From Dipteronia dyeriana (Eukaryota; Streptophyta; Magnoliopsida; Sapindales; Sapindaceae), in assembly GCA_032871835.1 (NCBI GenBank), contig CM065300.1, positions 66,103,192-66,167,191 on the forward strand: 64,000 bases of DNA. The letters run 5' to 3'. The notes beneath the pieces are model-generated. The model was not told the origin of the DNA. It saw only the letters and a program-made list of their open reading frames with translations, and searched no databases. The translations under genes were made by a program, and so were the position numbers. Below, piece after piece: positions 21,534 through 33,380 of this stretch (positions within the stretch are counted from its first letter, which is position 1; every line of letters starts with the position of its first letter).

Positions 21534-22886
21534 GTTGTACCCTTGATTAATTGATGTATGTGTTCATGAATCATTTTCTTTTTTGTATATATGCATGTTT
21601 TAGAAAGAGATGGCACTCTAGGTATTCGCATATATATTTACATTGGAATGTATGGATATATATGTTTTATATGTGGTTTTTTATTGCTCAATTTTGGTCC
21701 TAGAATTTCAATGTAATTTTGTTTTGGGGTTGTAACAAGAAGGGTGATCTATCATCGCTATAATTTCCTTCTTGGTAGTCGCTAAGTTTTTTATTTTATT
21801 TTATTTTGTTGTTGTAATAAAAAAAACTGCAGTATTTTTATTTATAATTCTTCTGTAATGCACTCAAGTTTCGAAGACTCGAAGGTTTGAAGAATTAGGG
21901 GCAACCGGAACAAGTTTGGGACCGTGCGAGCTGTAGCAACGAACGTGCGTGCGAAGAGCACGTAGCCACATTTGTTGTGGCATGGGCTGCGTACGGCAGC
22001 CCTATGGAGGCCATAGGCTGCGCATGGCAGCCCTTTATGGGTTTGTGGCATGCGCACACCCATGGGTAATGGCCAAGGGTGCACACTTCCATGGGAGGCA
22101 GCCGAGAGAGTCCGGACGACGAAGGTCGCGTGAAGACTTGTTCGTCAAGAAATGAGTTTTTTGTATTCCGAGACATATAATTTACTTGCTTTTATAGGAT
22201 GGACCAAAATTGAAGCTATTTATATTTGTTGTAAATATTGCAATGTTTGTCATTGTTTGATAACATGTCATATAGAATAGGAGTGCCACTCATATATCTC
22301 TTTTGGTATGAACATGCATTGAATGGTTTAAGTATCTAAATTGGCATCTAGATAACTTGGTAAATCATTCTTTGGAATTCTATCACAGGCCTTAAACAAT
22401 AAAGTGGGAGAAGGTGTTTTGGAACACCTACGGCCTCCAAATTTAGTTGAGATTTATGTTTCGTGAATAACCCCTCAATGGATAATCATGAATGGAATTT
22501 AGCAAGATACTTCCTTATAATAACAGACTAGACAATTAGCCCAAATGTATCTGCTGCCAAATAGGGATATTCGTGAGGGATTATATTGAAGGTCGATAAC
22601 TTGGTATTACACTTAATGTAAATTTATTAATATCATTCCCAAGAGTTCTTGTTAATAAAAATTACAAGGATAAAATTGAAAACGTTGGTTGTTATGTTAA
22701 CAATTAGGTGGGACCTAGTCCAACTAGTAAATGTTGCGAACTCCCAAAGAATGTGTGACATTTATGGGTGTTGGATCACCGTTGAATTTTTACGATTGAA
22801 TTATTTTATTTAATTCAAGATAAAATATTCGAAAGTGCTTTATCATGATTATTTACTTATATAATTTTTGTTATTGTTCAGAAATC
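21534..22886 (+). other. untranslated leader of the nested copia element
   Basis: Non-coding stretch between the primer-binding site and gag. It is AT-rich except for a GC-rich island at about 21895-22140 with repeated GGCAGCCCT / CATAGGCTGCG elements. Small frames across the island on both strands are by-products of its composition. Confidence 0.65.
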
Positions 22887-23717
22887 ATGACCCCATCCCT
22901 AATCAACATCCTTAAAGAAAATACTTTAACTGGTGATAATTATGTCACATGGAAATGGAAAATTGGGCTTTTATTGCAATCTAAAAAGCATAAGTTTGTT
23001 CTGTGCACTCCTAAACCACCTACTCCTACTAATGAATCTACTCAGGAGCAAAGAGATGAGTATCAGCAGTGTGAGTCTTCTGATAAGATGGCTAAATGTT
23101 ACATTATGGCCACCATCTTCGACGTGTTGCAATAGCAACATGAAGGAATGAAGCTTGCTGCCGATATAATGATGTTTCTAGAGGAGATGTTTGCTATGAG
23201 GTCTAGGACGACTAAGAAAGAGGCAGTGACTGCTTTTATGAATCTTAGGATGAAACCTGGACAGGATGTGAAAGATCACATGATGAAAGTCATAGCACAT
23301 CTCAACATTGTTGAGCAGAATGGTGCTGAGATAAATGGTGAGACTAAAATTGACATGATTGTCAACTCACTGTCGGATTCCTTTGATCAATTCAAGTTGG
23401 ACTACACCTTGAATAATAAGGAATACACCTTGCAAGGCCTGATGCAAGATGTTCAAAGCGCGAAAAAAATCCTTGTGAACGGCAAGGGTCAAGGGATTCA
23501 TACCGTAGGTAAAGTTGCTACTGTTAAGACCCGTAAAAAGGTCATGAAACAACAGTAGAAAAAGCAACTAGGACCTACTAAGAAGGAGATAAAGAAAGTA
23601 ACCAAGATCAAAGGGAAGTGTTTCTTTTGTGGTGAAAAGGGACATTGGAAAAGAAATTGCCCAAAGTCTCAAGACAAAAAGGAAGAAGGTAATATTAATT
23701 ATCTTGAAACATGTTTT
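22887..23717 (+). pseudogene. copia gag (nested element)
   Basis: Gag would form the virus-like particle that packages element RNA. ATG 22887 is chosen because ILKENTLTGDNYVTWKWKI right after it is the classic copia gag start. The middle has the retrotran_gag pattern (FMNLRMKPGQDVKDHMMKV near 23238). The zinc knuckle CFFCGEKGHWKRNC (C-X2-C-X4-H-X4-C) is intact at about 23620-23661. In-frame TAG codons at 23133 and 23556 break it, but the frame is otherwise kept throughout. Confidence 0.85.
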
Positions 23718-24120
23718 TTGGCGGATTCTATGGATTCTTGGATCATAGACTCCGGAGCCACTAATCATGTTTGTTTTTCCTTACAGGGGTTCAAGGAAAG
23801 AAGAAGGCTTAATGAGAACGAATTCAACTTACATTTAGGCAATAGAGCGTTGGTGTCTGCTAGTTCAGTGGGAGATATTAGAATTAGTTTAGATTCTTAT
23901 AGGCATTTAGATTTAGTAGACGTTTATTATGTACCTCAATTCAAGAGGAATTTAATTTAAGTGTCTTGTTTAAATAAATTTGGTTATTCGGTTACTTATA
24001 ATAAAGCTTTTATTTTTAGTAAGAATGACAAAATTATTTGCAAAGGTACATTGGAAAATGGTTTATTCTATTTGCATGGAAATATCTCTCACTTGTTAGA
24101 CAAGGAATCAACGGAACCTA
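23718..24120 (+). pseudogene. copia protease (nested element)
   Basis: The active-site region WIIDSGATNHVC lies at about 23739-23774 with an intact DSG triad. The usual LVDVYYVPQFKRNLI block follows near 23909. It is in the same frame as gag. A TAA at 23958 interrupts the linker to integrase. It would cleave the gag-pol polyprotein. Confidence 0.83.
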
Positions 24121-25244
24121 ATCATAAAAGAGTAAAATTATCAAAAGATGAAACATACCTATGGCATTTACGTCTAGGTCATATTAACCTAAATAGGATT
24201 AAAAGATTGGTTAGTGACGGACCTCTAAGTGACTTAAAGGTTGATGATCTACCTACTTGTGAATCTTGTTTGGAAGGTAAAATGACCAAAAGGTCGTTCA
24301 CGATCGAAGGCGCAAGAGCCATCGAATGTTTAGGATTGATACACACTGATGTGTATGGACCTATGAGCATTCAAGCTAGAGGTGGATATGAGTACTTCAT
24401 CACTTTCACAGATGATCACTCAAGATTTGGCTATGTGTATCTCATGAGACATAAGTCAGATGCTTTTGATATGTTCAAAGCATTTAAAGTTGAGGTTGAA
24501 AATCAGCTAGAGAAAAGCATAAAAAGCTTGAGGTCTGATCATGGTGGAGAATATCTATCTAGTGAGTTTCAGCAATATCTTATTGATAATGGGATAGTTT
24601 CTCAATTTTTTGCACCAGGCACACCTCAACAAAATGGGGTGGCAGAAAGGAGAAATAGAACTCTTTTGGACATGGTTAGGTCTATGTTGAGTTATTCAAT
24701 GCTCCATAATTATTTTTAGGGATATACTTTACAAAGCGCAATGTACATTCTAAACGATGTACCATCTAAGTCAATTCCTAAAACACCACATGAGTTGTGG
24801 ACTGGTTGAAAGCCTAGTTTACAACACTTAAGGACATTTGGATGTTCTGCGCACGTGTTAAAAGGAATGACAGAAAAGATGGAGTCTCGTTCAGAAACAT
24901 GTATATTTGTAGGGTATACAAAAGGAACAAAAAGATATTTTTTTTATAGTCCTTCAGATCTTAAAGTATTTGTTTCGACAAATGCTAAATTTCTGGAAAA
25001 TGACTATATGAATAATTTTATGCCTAAAAGTAGAATTGTCCTGAATGAGCATTTAGGAGATACAATTCCACAAGAGGTTTCGCAACCTAGCCCAATTGTA
25101 AATTCCGTACCAACACAAGATCAATAATCTACCATACCCCGTCGTAGTAGAAGGGTTGTTAGACAACCCTAGAGATACATCAGTCTAGAAGAATCTATAG
25201 AGAATCTTCCAAACGATGATGATCCCTATACGTACAAGGAAGCA
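24121..25244 (+). pseudogene. copia integrase (nested element)
   Basis: The zinc-binding domain reads LWHLRLGHINLN then CESCLEGK (H-X4-H and C-X2-C, 24159-24280). The catalytic core has D in LIHTDVYGP (near 24337), D in SLRSDHGGEY (near 24526) and E in QNGVAERRNRTL (near 24630), so the DDE residues are all kept. The C-terminal part has FGCSAHV and CIFVGYTKGTKRYFFY near 24900. Stops at 24717, 24807, 25125 and 25170 break it. Confidence 0.87.
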
Positions 25245-26123
25245 ATGGAAGCTATTGATTGTAGCCATTGGCAAAAGGCAATGCAATCCGAAATTGATTC
25301 TATGTTCAAAAAGAAAGTTTGGTCTCTTGTAGACTTGCCTAAAGGGATAAAACCCATCGGGTGCAAGTGGGTATACAAGAGGAAAAAAGGAATGGATGGA
25401 AATGTGGAAACCTTTAAAGCTAGATTGGTAGCTAAAGGTTATACACAGAAGGAAGATATCGATTATGAAGAAACCTTCTCTCCTATGGCCATTCTTAAAT
25501 CCTTTAGGACACTCTTATCCATTGCGGCATCTCTAGACCTAGAGATTTGGCAAATGGACATCAAGACAACTTTCCTTAATGGAAGTCTTGACGAAAGCAT
25601 ATACATGATGCAACCAGAGGGATTCATTGAAAAGGGCCAAGAGGAAAGGGTATGCAAGTTGCAAAGATCCATATATGGATTGAAGCAAGCATCCAGATCC
25701 TGGAACATAAGGTTCGATCAAGCTGTGAAAAGTTTTGGATTAATTCAAAACCTTGATGAACCTTGTGTATACAAAAGGATTAAAGGCGACAAGTTGGTTT
25801 TCCTAGTTCTTTATGTTGATGATATACTACTCATCGGAAATGATGTAGGTGTATTGACATCAATAAAAGAATGGTTAGCAAAACAATTTGATATGAAGGA
25901 CTTAGAAGAATCAAGTTATATTCTTAATATCCAAGTCATAAGGGATAGAAAGAATAGAACGATTGCATTATCCCAAGCTTCATACATAGATAAAATCTTG
26001 TCAAGGTTTTCCATGCAAGATTTTAAGAAAGGTATGTTACCTTTCAGACATGGAATCAAACTTTCTAAGGAACAAGTTCCTAAGAATGAGTATGAAGAGC
26101 AATTCATGTGTAGGGTTCCATAG
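25245..26123 (+). pseudogene. copia reverse transcriptase (nested element)
   Basis: An open stretch of 292 codons covers almost the whole RT. It has WQKAMQSEIDSM, KPIGCKWVYKRK, FKARLVAKGYTQKEDIDYEE, IWQMDIKTTFLNG, IYGLKQASRSWN and the catalytic box LYVDDILL near 25810. It is in the same frame as gag, protease and integrase. It ends at a TAG at 26121, beside a +1-type frameshift into the RNase H frame. The RT core itself shows no missing catalytic residue. Confidence 0.9.
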
Positions 26124-26788
26124 TTGGAAGTCTCATGTATGCAATGCTCTGCACTAGACCAGATATTTGTTTTGCTGTGAGCATAGTTAGTAGGTTTCAA
26201 TCGAAACCTGGTCCTGATCACTGGACGACAATCAAGCATATTTGCAAATATCTTAGGAGAACGAGAGATTCTATGCTTATATACTCTGGAGGGGATTTAA
26301 TTCCCGTTGGGTAAACAGATTTTGATTTTCAGTCAGATTCTGACTTCAGGAGATCAATATCAGGATATGTGTTTACTATTGAAGGAGGGGCAGTCATATA
26401 GAGGAGTATCAAGCAATCTTGTATTGTCGATTATACCATGGAAGCCGAGTATGTTGCCACATGCGAGGCTGCTAAAAAGGCTGTCTGGCTCCGCCAATTC
26501 TTGATTGACTTAGAAGTGGTTCCTAATTCGAATATACAGATCACTATCTATTGTGACAATAGTGGGGCAGTGGCTAATTCGAGAGAACCAAGAAGTCATA
26601 AGAGAGGGAAACACATTGAAAGAAAGTATCACCTTTTAAGGGAAATTTTACATAGGGGTGATGTGACGATTACCAAGATAGTATCAACAGAAAATCTAGG
26701 GGATCCCTTTACAAAGGCTCTTTCAAAAAAGAATTTAAATGGGCATCTAGAGAACATGGGGATGAGAGATATGACACATTTGCTATAG
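26124..26788 (+). pseudogene. copia RNase H (nested element)
   Basis: It continues from RT in a new frame with SLMYAMLCTRPDI, then stops near 26312 and 26400. The intact end has TMEAEYVATCEAAKKAVWLR (26435), CDNSGAVANS (26556) and HIERKYHLLREIL (26614). The closing DPFTKALSKK (26702) is the usual end of copia pol. Here RNase H would remove template RNA during reverse transcription. Confidence 0.87.
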
Positions 26789-26802
26789 AGCAAATGGTAG
26801 AT
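26789..26802 (+). promoter_or_regulatory. polypurine tract of the nested copia element
   Basis: GAGCAAATGGTAGA precedes TGTTAGGATTA (26803-26813), the first bases of an LTR. The LTR then breaks off into Athila sequence. Confidence 0.65.
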
Positions 26803-26810
26803 TGTTAGGA

Positions 26811-26999
26811 TTATTAGCAGCTACCAAAATCTCCAGATGATAGCAGCCGATGCAGCTACAGTAAATTTAAATGCCATTGGAGATGCCCAACACTCAATCC
26901 TTCAGCACATGCAGTGGATGGAACAACAGATGATGGCTAAGATAGATATGGTGGATGAAGTATTTTGAAAGGATATTACATATTTGAGGCAGGAGCTCC
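26811..26999 (+). repeat. 189-bp Athila segment, right copy, inside the copia element
   Basis: Near-identical to 18858-19046 and, like it, directly followed by a copia LTR start. It sits after only about 8-11 bases of LTR, joined through the shared bases TTAT. It is foreign to copia. Confidence 0.88.
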
Positions 27000-29454
27000 T
27001 GTTAAGATTATGCTCGATAGCAAGAGTATAATAATGAATTTGACAATCTTTTCATATTAATAAAGTGATTTCTAGTTTAACAAATCTTATAGCAGTTATA
27101 GTTTAATTATTATAATTGTCAAAAGTAAATAATCATAAGGTCAAAAGACTATGAGAAAAGAAGAATTGTTATACATCTAGATATGTATGAGGTTGACACA
27201 ATTCTTTAGTTAGTCTTCGATAATATTCACAACTTAAGATAAACGGTTGGGAACCTTTATCTTGTCAAAGTTGTAGATTTTTTTGCTAGCATTTGAGTGG
27301 GATCAAATGTGTTATGATGAGTCTAAAATCATCAAAGTGAGGTGTCTTTGGGCAAAAGAATCTAGTGCACTGAGTGGATTGAATAAGATCACAATGAAAC
27401 ACTTTATCTAGAACCGTCAATAGATAAAAGTTTTCATTTGAAGACAATCGGAGAGTCTATCTCAATCCTGAGATAAATGATGGACTTATGGTTGCAAGTG
27501 TTATCATTTGAGCTATCAATGAGTACGATTATATAGCATAGTCTATCCTCGATAGTTTGGTGGTATTCATTTGTTAATCGATAGAGGACTTCATTTATAG
27601 ATATGGACATCGTGGCTCCATTTATTAAATAAGAGTAGAATACCATCGTATGGATGCTTTGAGGTATTGGATATTAAATCTTAACGTTAAGTTTTCAATA
27701 GTGTCTATTGAAACATGACTTCTGGACAAGTCAAAATATCCAAGTTCAAAACGTGGTCATATGAGTAAATATGGTAACTTGGAGAGCTGTAGGCGGTCTA
27801 TGAGCTCTTGACGATTACTAGTATACTTCACGAGGATACACTTTCTCCAATAAGGTTGTCCAGAGTATGAATGAGTAACATCAACTTATTCTATCTTTAT
27901 TTAAGAGTTTAATTTTAGTTCTTTAGTGGAAAGAACTAAAATTAAATAGATTGGATCTAAGTGAATCATTTGTTGATTGTGATTGGGTTGTGTCTATTGG
28001 AGCTTAAATTTAGATAGCCCGCCAAGATCCCCAATGCACACAAACTTGCATGGATCACTTGATATATTCTACCGGACCAATTTAGGGGTCCATCTAGAAT
28101 TGTATTGAGGCATGTTGACTTGTTTCTTTTTGTAAGAATGAGTCTAGTTCACGTGTGGATTTTTTTATAAAGGTCAAATGAATTTAATAAAACAATAAAA
28201 TAATATATTGGCCCATATATATTGGTATAGGCGGCAAGGCTATTTAGAATAGCTTAATCATATTATTTTATTTTATTATTTAATTAAATGAAAATTAATT
28301 AATTTGGTGATTAATTAATTATTTAATTAAAAGTCAAAATCTTTTTCCTAGTAAGAGATGGTCTCCTAAAATTATACTATTGTTGGTAGTATAATTAATG
28401 TTAAAGGCTATATTTGATAAGTAGATAAATAAAAGTAATTATTTATCTAATTAAATTAGGAAGTCTTTAATATGGTTAAAAATACACTATTGAGTTTGAT
28501 TAGGAGTCTTGGTGTAGGATAGAATTCCTTTTTGAAAAGGATTCTTAACCATGAAGTAATAGGAATTCTACCTAAGGAAAGGATTTTTAACAACCAAGTA
28601 AATCATTCTTAGGAAAAGAATTAAGTCTCCTAATACATATCCTATGAATTTCGGTCAGTCCATGTGTATATAGGAGAGGATAGAATTCCTTTTAGATAAG
28701 GATTCTTAACTATCAAATAAATCCGCCTAAGGAAAGGATTCTTGCCAACCAAGTAAATCCTTCTTAGGAGAGAATTTATAATCCTATATATATCTCTTGT
28801 GATTTTCAGCCAGCCCTAAGCAATTCTAAGAGTGAATTTCAGCATGCCATAACATAATTTCAAGCGAAGATTTCGACTAGCCTAGGTAATTCTTTGTGGA
28901 GAGAATTTGGCCATCATAGGAATTTTGAGGGAGAAAAATCTAATTTTGCTCTAGACAAAATTCGATAAAGTCAAAGAAATAGTGTGTGATTCGGGAAAAA
29001 AAAAGAAAGAAGAAAGAACGTTTTATTTTCGATAGTACACTAGTAGCCTTTACATCAAAAGGTTTTGTGTACAATATCGAATCAAGGTTCACGCGAGGTT
29101 TGATCAAATTGATTGATAATTCACAAGTGACCTAACGTTCTTTGTTTTCTTCTTGGAGGATTATTGTAACTAACAAAGAGAAAGATTTTGTTTATTTCCA
29201 TCCTCAGGTGCACTATTTAAAGAAAAGGAGCCCACACTCCTAGATGATTCACGTTCGTGATTGGATTGAAAGATCTTGCGGAATTGATTCGGCGCCTGTT
29301 CAATCGTCATGAGAAAAAGGTATGACACTTTTTATATACATCAATTAATATAGGGTTAAGGTTCTCGTTGCATAAAATGGAATATTTTTTGTTTATATAA
29401 ACTTTAATTTTAAATTTTCTCACGCTTCCGCTGCACTTGGTTTTTTTCCCTACA
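27000..29454 (+). repeat. right LTR of the nested copia element
   Basis: It starts TGTTAAGATTATGCTCG and ends TTTTTCCCTACA. It is collinear with 19047-21516. The Athila extra ORF resumes at 29455. Confidence 0.88.
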
Positions 29455-29792
29455 ACTCAATCTATGGCCATATGAGAGAGAAATGAAGTCAATGGCATCT
29501 GTATCCGGCTCTTGATTACCAACCTCCACATTTATTTCTAGGATATAGACCTCCATACCCATGGACACAGAGTACAGACTCAGCTTCGGGATCAGGATTC
29601 CAGCCTAGTTCCCAGTTCACCCGACCGGCGGACCAGTAGTTTCAGAGTAGGAGGCCATTGTTCAGACTGTTATGGAGATATCAAGAAAGGAAGTAGAGGA
29701 TAGAGCAGCAGCTGCAGCTGGTTGGAAGGGGAAGGAATTGATGCCCGGATCCTCATGGCCGCCACCACCACCACCACCACCACCTCATTATT
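29455..29792 (+). pseudogene. Athila 3' extra ORF, C-terminal part
   Basis: Continuation of the ORF broken by copia. The frame reads a proline/tyrosine-rich tail (PPHLFLGYRPPYPW near 29518) and ends in a poly-histidine run from (CAC)n at about 29761-29784. Stops near 29638 show decay. Low-complexity proline/histidine tails are common at the end of this Athila ORF. Confidence 0.5.
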
Positions 29793-31719
29793 AGCTTTGT
29801 GCTGTATTTGTTTAGCTAGACTTGTTTGTGTTGCTTTATTTCCTATTTTCAGTTGCATTTCGTACTTGTTTTAATTACTCTTGGTCTTTGATTTTTTCGT
29901 AATGGTACTTTTGCATCTTTACTTTTGTCTTATTTTTTATTACAATTAGAATAAGAGGTGTGCGTTGTATTGTGTTATGGTTGATGTTTAACTATCATTG
30001 GGTGCTTTATATGCCATCTTTATCGAGCCTTTGTTTATTTTATTTTATTTTATTTTATGTTGTTGAATTGTGTTGTGTTGGTTGTGGTTTATGTGTCTTT
30101 CTCGCTAGGCTCTCATTGTCAACATTGGGGACAATGTTGAGTTTAGGTTTGAGAGTGTTGATACCGATTTCGTTCATTTTGGTCTTATTGAGTCCTAAAT
30201 TTTATTTTTGAGTCAAATTTTCGAGCTTCAAGCAGCTTGGGTGTGATGCTTTGAGTGTGTGTTTGTGTGAGAGTTTATTTATGCATAATGTGCTCGATTA
30301 AGCATCTTGTTGACACTCTAGGGTTTCATTTACACTTCATGGTCTTGTTCCATCCTTTTGTGTTCAAGTTGAGGGGACTCGGTGCTCAAACACCTTGTTC
30401 TAATAGTGGAGACCACCTAGTGAGTTCACAAACACAAGCCTTAAAAGCGCATTTGAGTGTTGTCATTGTTTCATCCTAAACACTTATCTCGTCATGCACA
30501 TCATTTGCCATAGGACATCATATTGCATTACCTTTGTGGATTGCTTGATGGATACTTACATTCCCTTGATAGATAAAATGGTGGAATGATTTTAGACAAT
30601 GTGTGTGCTTAACTACTTATATTAGTCTAAACAAATTCCATGTCCCTATTTTTTGTGCTCCCAAGCCAATTTTGAGGCCAAACACTTACCTTTCTTTTGG
30701 AACCACATTACACCATATAGCTTAAACCTAAACACAGGCCTACCCTTGTTGCCAAACTTGCTAGGATGTGTCATATTATGGTGAAAGGTGGAAAAGCTCT
30801 AAATATGAAAATTTAGCATGTATTTAAGCTATATTTGTAAATGTGCAAGGCAAAAGGCTCAAAAATATAAAAGTGCGAAAATGTGCACTTATGAGCTTAA
30901 AGTGTAAAAAAAAAATTTGATGAAAAGAAAAGAGAAAAAGAGAAAAAGGGAATAAGAGTCTTGTATGTAATTGTAAAGTACTCACTAATAGAGTACTCAT
31001 GTATAGCACAAGTGTAATAAAAGTCAAGCCTAATCACTAGTGCCACGAGTGATATGAATAGAGCTTTAATATTGGGTGTATTGTGTAGCGTCTTAGCATG
31101 ATTGGTGACTTTTAAATTCCATTTCCTATTATTTGTTCACCATATTTCACCAAATGGCCCCATTACAACCAAAGGGAAGAACTAAATGATCTACTATGAA
31201 ATCTAGATTGGGAATGTTTGTTGAAGCATGATCTTCCATGTCCATGGCATTTGATTCATTTCCTAGGCTAGTTCACCAAAATAATAACGTTTCATTTCTT
31301 ATTGTATGCAAGTATTTGATTCTCATGCATAACTCTATCCTTGCATACTTTCCATGAGTGTGACTTAGGGCTCCGAGAGGAAAGAAAAGAGAATGCCTAC
31401 ATGAGACTTAGAGTCAAAGCGAATTACGCTCGAGGTGTGAGAGTGAGTAGTTCCCGACATGAGATCAGTCTAGGTGTGGGATTCGTGTTGTTCGAGTATC
31501 CCGTGAGCACATTCGAGTTGCTTGAGAATGTTTTGTATGTGTCTACTCTCATTATCCACACCTTTTTACATATCATCATCAGTTGAAAATGCGGCTTTTG
31601 AATTATTGTTGTTCGAGTTTCTTTTGTTTTTATCGAGTCTTCGTGTTGTTTGCTTGTTTGTTTTATTGTTGTTTTCTCTTGATTTTTCTCGAGGATGAGC
31701 AAAAGGCTAGGTTTGGGGG
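29793..31719 (+). other. Athila 3' spacer before the LTR
   Basis: No supported gene. It has the inverted repeat CATTGTCAACATTGGGGACAATG near 30113, a stem of about nine bases followed by a polypurine-like run. The true polypurine tract AGGTTTGGGGGTG ends at about 31720. T-rich and TTTTA repeats occur near 30040. Confidence 0.55.
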
Positions 31720-33380
31720 TGTTGATCGAGCCATGATAACACTAGAATCCGAGTCCCTCTTCCTATGCTTATTACTCAATTCTCGGGTAAAATTAAGTGT
31801 TTAATGGCTCGATTGAGTGTTTTTACAGGATTTCGTATTAAGGGTATCATATGGGTGATTTGAGCGAAGTTGGGGACCCAAAAGTACTGAAAATTGGAAA
31901 CTTGGGAAAAGAGGGCGAGCTGTCGCGGTCATGAAGAGTCGTCATGGGTGACCGCGACAACTTGAGCGACAAAAACTTGTTTTAAATGTCGCCCAAAATG
32001 TCACCTGGAGAGCATGCACGAATAGACAAGGAAGCGACATGTCACGATCACGGATTCTGTCCTGGAAGACCACGACATACTTGGTGGCAGTAACTTCCTT
32101 AGCCATTGTCGCTCGAGGTATCGCCTGAAGAAAAGATACGGAGCAAAGAAGCGAGGTGTCACAGTTGGGTTTTCGTCATGGACAACCGCGACAATCAACG
32201 ACGTGACAGTACGATGGCACACGTCCTTAGGTTGATTCCTAACCTATTTTTGGACCCATATAAGTTTTGGGAATGTAACATCAGCCACATGAACTTTTGG
32301 ACACTTTCACCCATTCATCACCAGTCTTGGACAACTTTCTCATCCATCCATCTTGGAATTTGGAAGGCAAGAAGAGGAAGCTTACAATTCAAGGAACCTC
32401 GAATGACCAACTTGGGTTTCTTCTTTAACTCTTCTTTGTTTTATTTCTTTTCCTTGATGTGTAACTAATTTCTATGTTAGGGGATTAATGTAAACCTATT
32501 GAGCAACTCTTTGTAATCCTAATCTAATGGTTTTTAATTAAATACCTTGGTAGTCTCTTTTACTGAAATACTTGCTCTAATTCCTTCACTTATATTCAAA
32601 TGAGACCTCAATGAATGTTTATGTTAGGATTAGTTTATCTATGATGTTGAGGGTTAGATGTGGGTGACCATCCCATTTAGTCCTTAACTACAAGCTTAAG
32701 AATTGAGAAAATTTCCATATGCATGACCATGCTATGTGTGATTTGGTTTAGAGTTTTTAATTAAAAAAACTAATTCTAACCATTGCTCATTACATGACCT
32801 TGTGTGAGTAATAAGAAAGATTAGGTGCTTCATAAAACAAACCCTATCAATTGGATTTAAATGCTTAAATGAGACTTAGGGATTACACTAAGGAGTTTAA
32901 TTAGGTCGCATTGATTCCCTAGCATTCCCTCATATTCATATTTTTCGCGTAAGCTTTTGAGTAATTTAGTTTATTTGATTTTACCTATTAGTGAGTTAAA
33001 ATACCAACCCAAGAAAAGCATTATGCAATTTAGTTTTCATGCACTTAGATTAGAATTTAATTAGACTAATTAGTGTTCAACTAGTAGAATCACCGATCCC
33101 AGTGAACGAATTTTCTTTTAAATTGATTAAGATTAAAGATACTACAATCACTGGGCTTGAAAAGTTCTCCTACCTAAATTTCAATGTCCAAGTTATTATA
33201 AGTTACTAAACCTCCATACGCATATGATTGCTTGTTGTGACAAGTACAAGCTAGCCTAAAATCATATAAGGAGACTACTCACTAAAATCATCGAGCTATA
33301 AGTTTCTGCTAAGAGTTGAGAGCTCGAGCCAGCTGTTTACTTCCACACTTAGTTAAATTTTATACCTCTTTTTTTTACCA
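31720..33380 (+). repeat. 3' LTR of the Athila-like element
   Basis: It starts TGTTGATCGAGCCATG after the polypurine tract. The end has the typical Athila tail (GCTCGAGCCAGCTGTTTACTTCC, then TTTTATACC and a T-run), with CA at about 33380. Length near 1.66 kb is normal for Athila. The mate is outside the window, so the right boundary is uncertain by a few bases. Confidence 0.68.
31921..32210. repeat. three ~118-bp tandem units with hairpins in the Athila LTR
   Basis: Units start at 31921, 32040 and 32157. The first has perfect 11-base arms, TGTCGCGGTCA (31921-31931) and TGACCGCGACA (31949-31959), around a 17-base loop. The other two have the same plan with mismatched arms (32040-32049 with 32068-32077; 32157-32166 with 32184-32193). 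A GTCGCTCGAGGTATCGCCTG-type segment follows each hairpin. Confidence 0.85.

Larger units (their letters stand above)
19047..29454 (+). mobile_element. Ty1/copia element (Angela/TAR-like) nested in Athila
   Basis: It has a 2470-bp left LTR, a primer-binding site, a 1.35-kb leader, one gag-pol frame, a polypurine tract and a 2455-bp right LTR. A 189-bp Athila piece interrupts the start of the right LTR region. Long LTRs and the RT pattern (LLIGNDVGVL, SQASYIDKILSRFSM, KKGMLPFRHGI) fit the Angela/TAR/BARE-1 group. Expected 5-bp target duplications are unclear (GCTCC left, ACTCA right). Confidence 0.85.
12589..33380 (+). mobile_element. Athila-like Ty3/gypsy element, 5'-truncated, split by a copia element
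   Basis: In order: gag tail, protease, RT, RNase H, integrase, a long post-pol spacer, a Transposase_32-like extra ORF, a long 3' spacer, a polypurine tract and a ~1.66-kb LTR. This order is the Athila plan. The 5' LTR and most of gag are missing at the junction with C1 (about 12589). A copia element (19047-29454) interrupts the extra ORF. All coding parts contain stops or frameshifts. Confidence 0.8.

Noticed and set aside
21842..22176. Three overlapping small frames on both strands in the copia leader
   Set aside because: Open because of GC-rich composition; they contain no known domain.
31424..31702. Minus-strand frame of 92 codons in the Athila spacer
   Set aside because: No motif, no conserved partner, lies in a known non-coding spacer.
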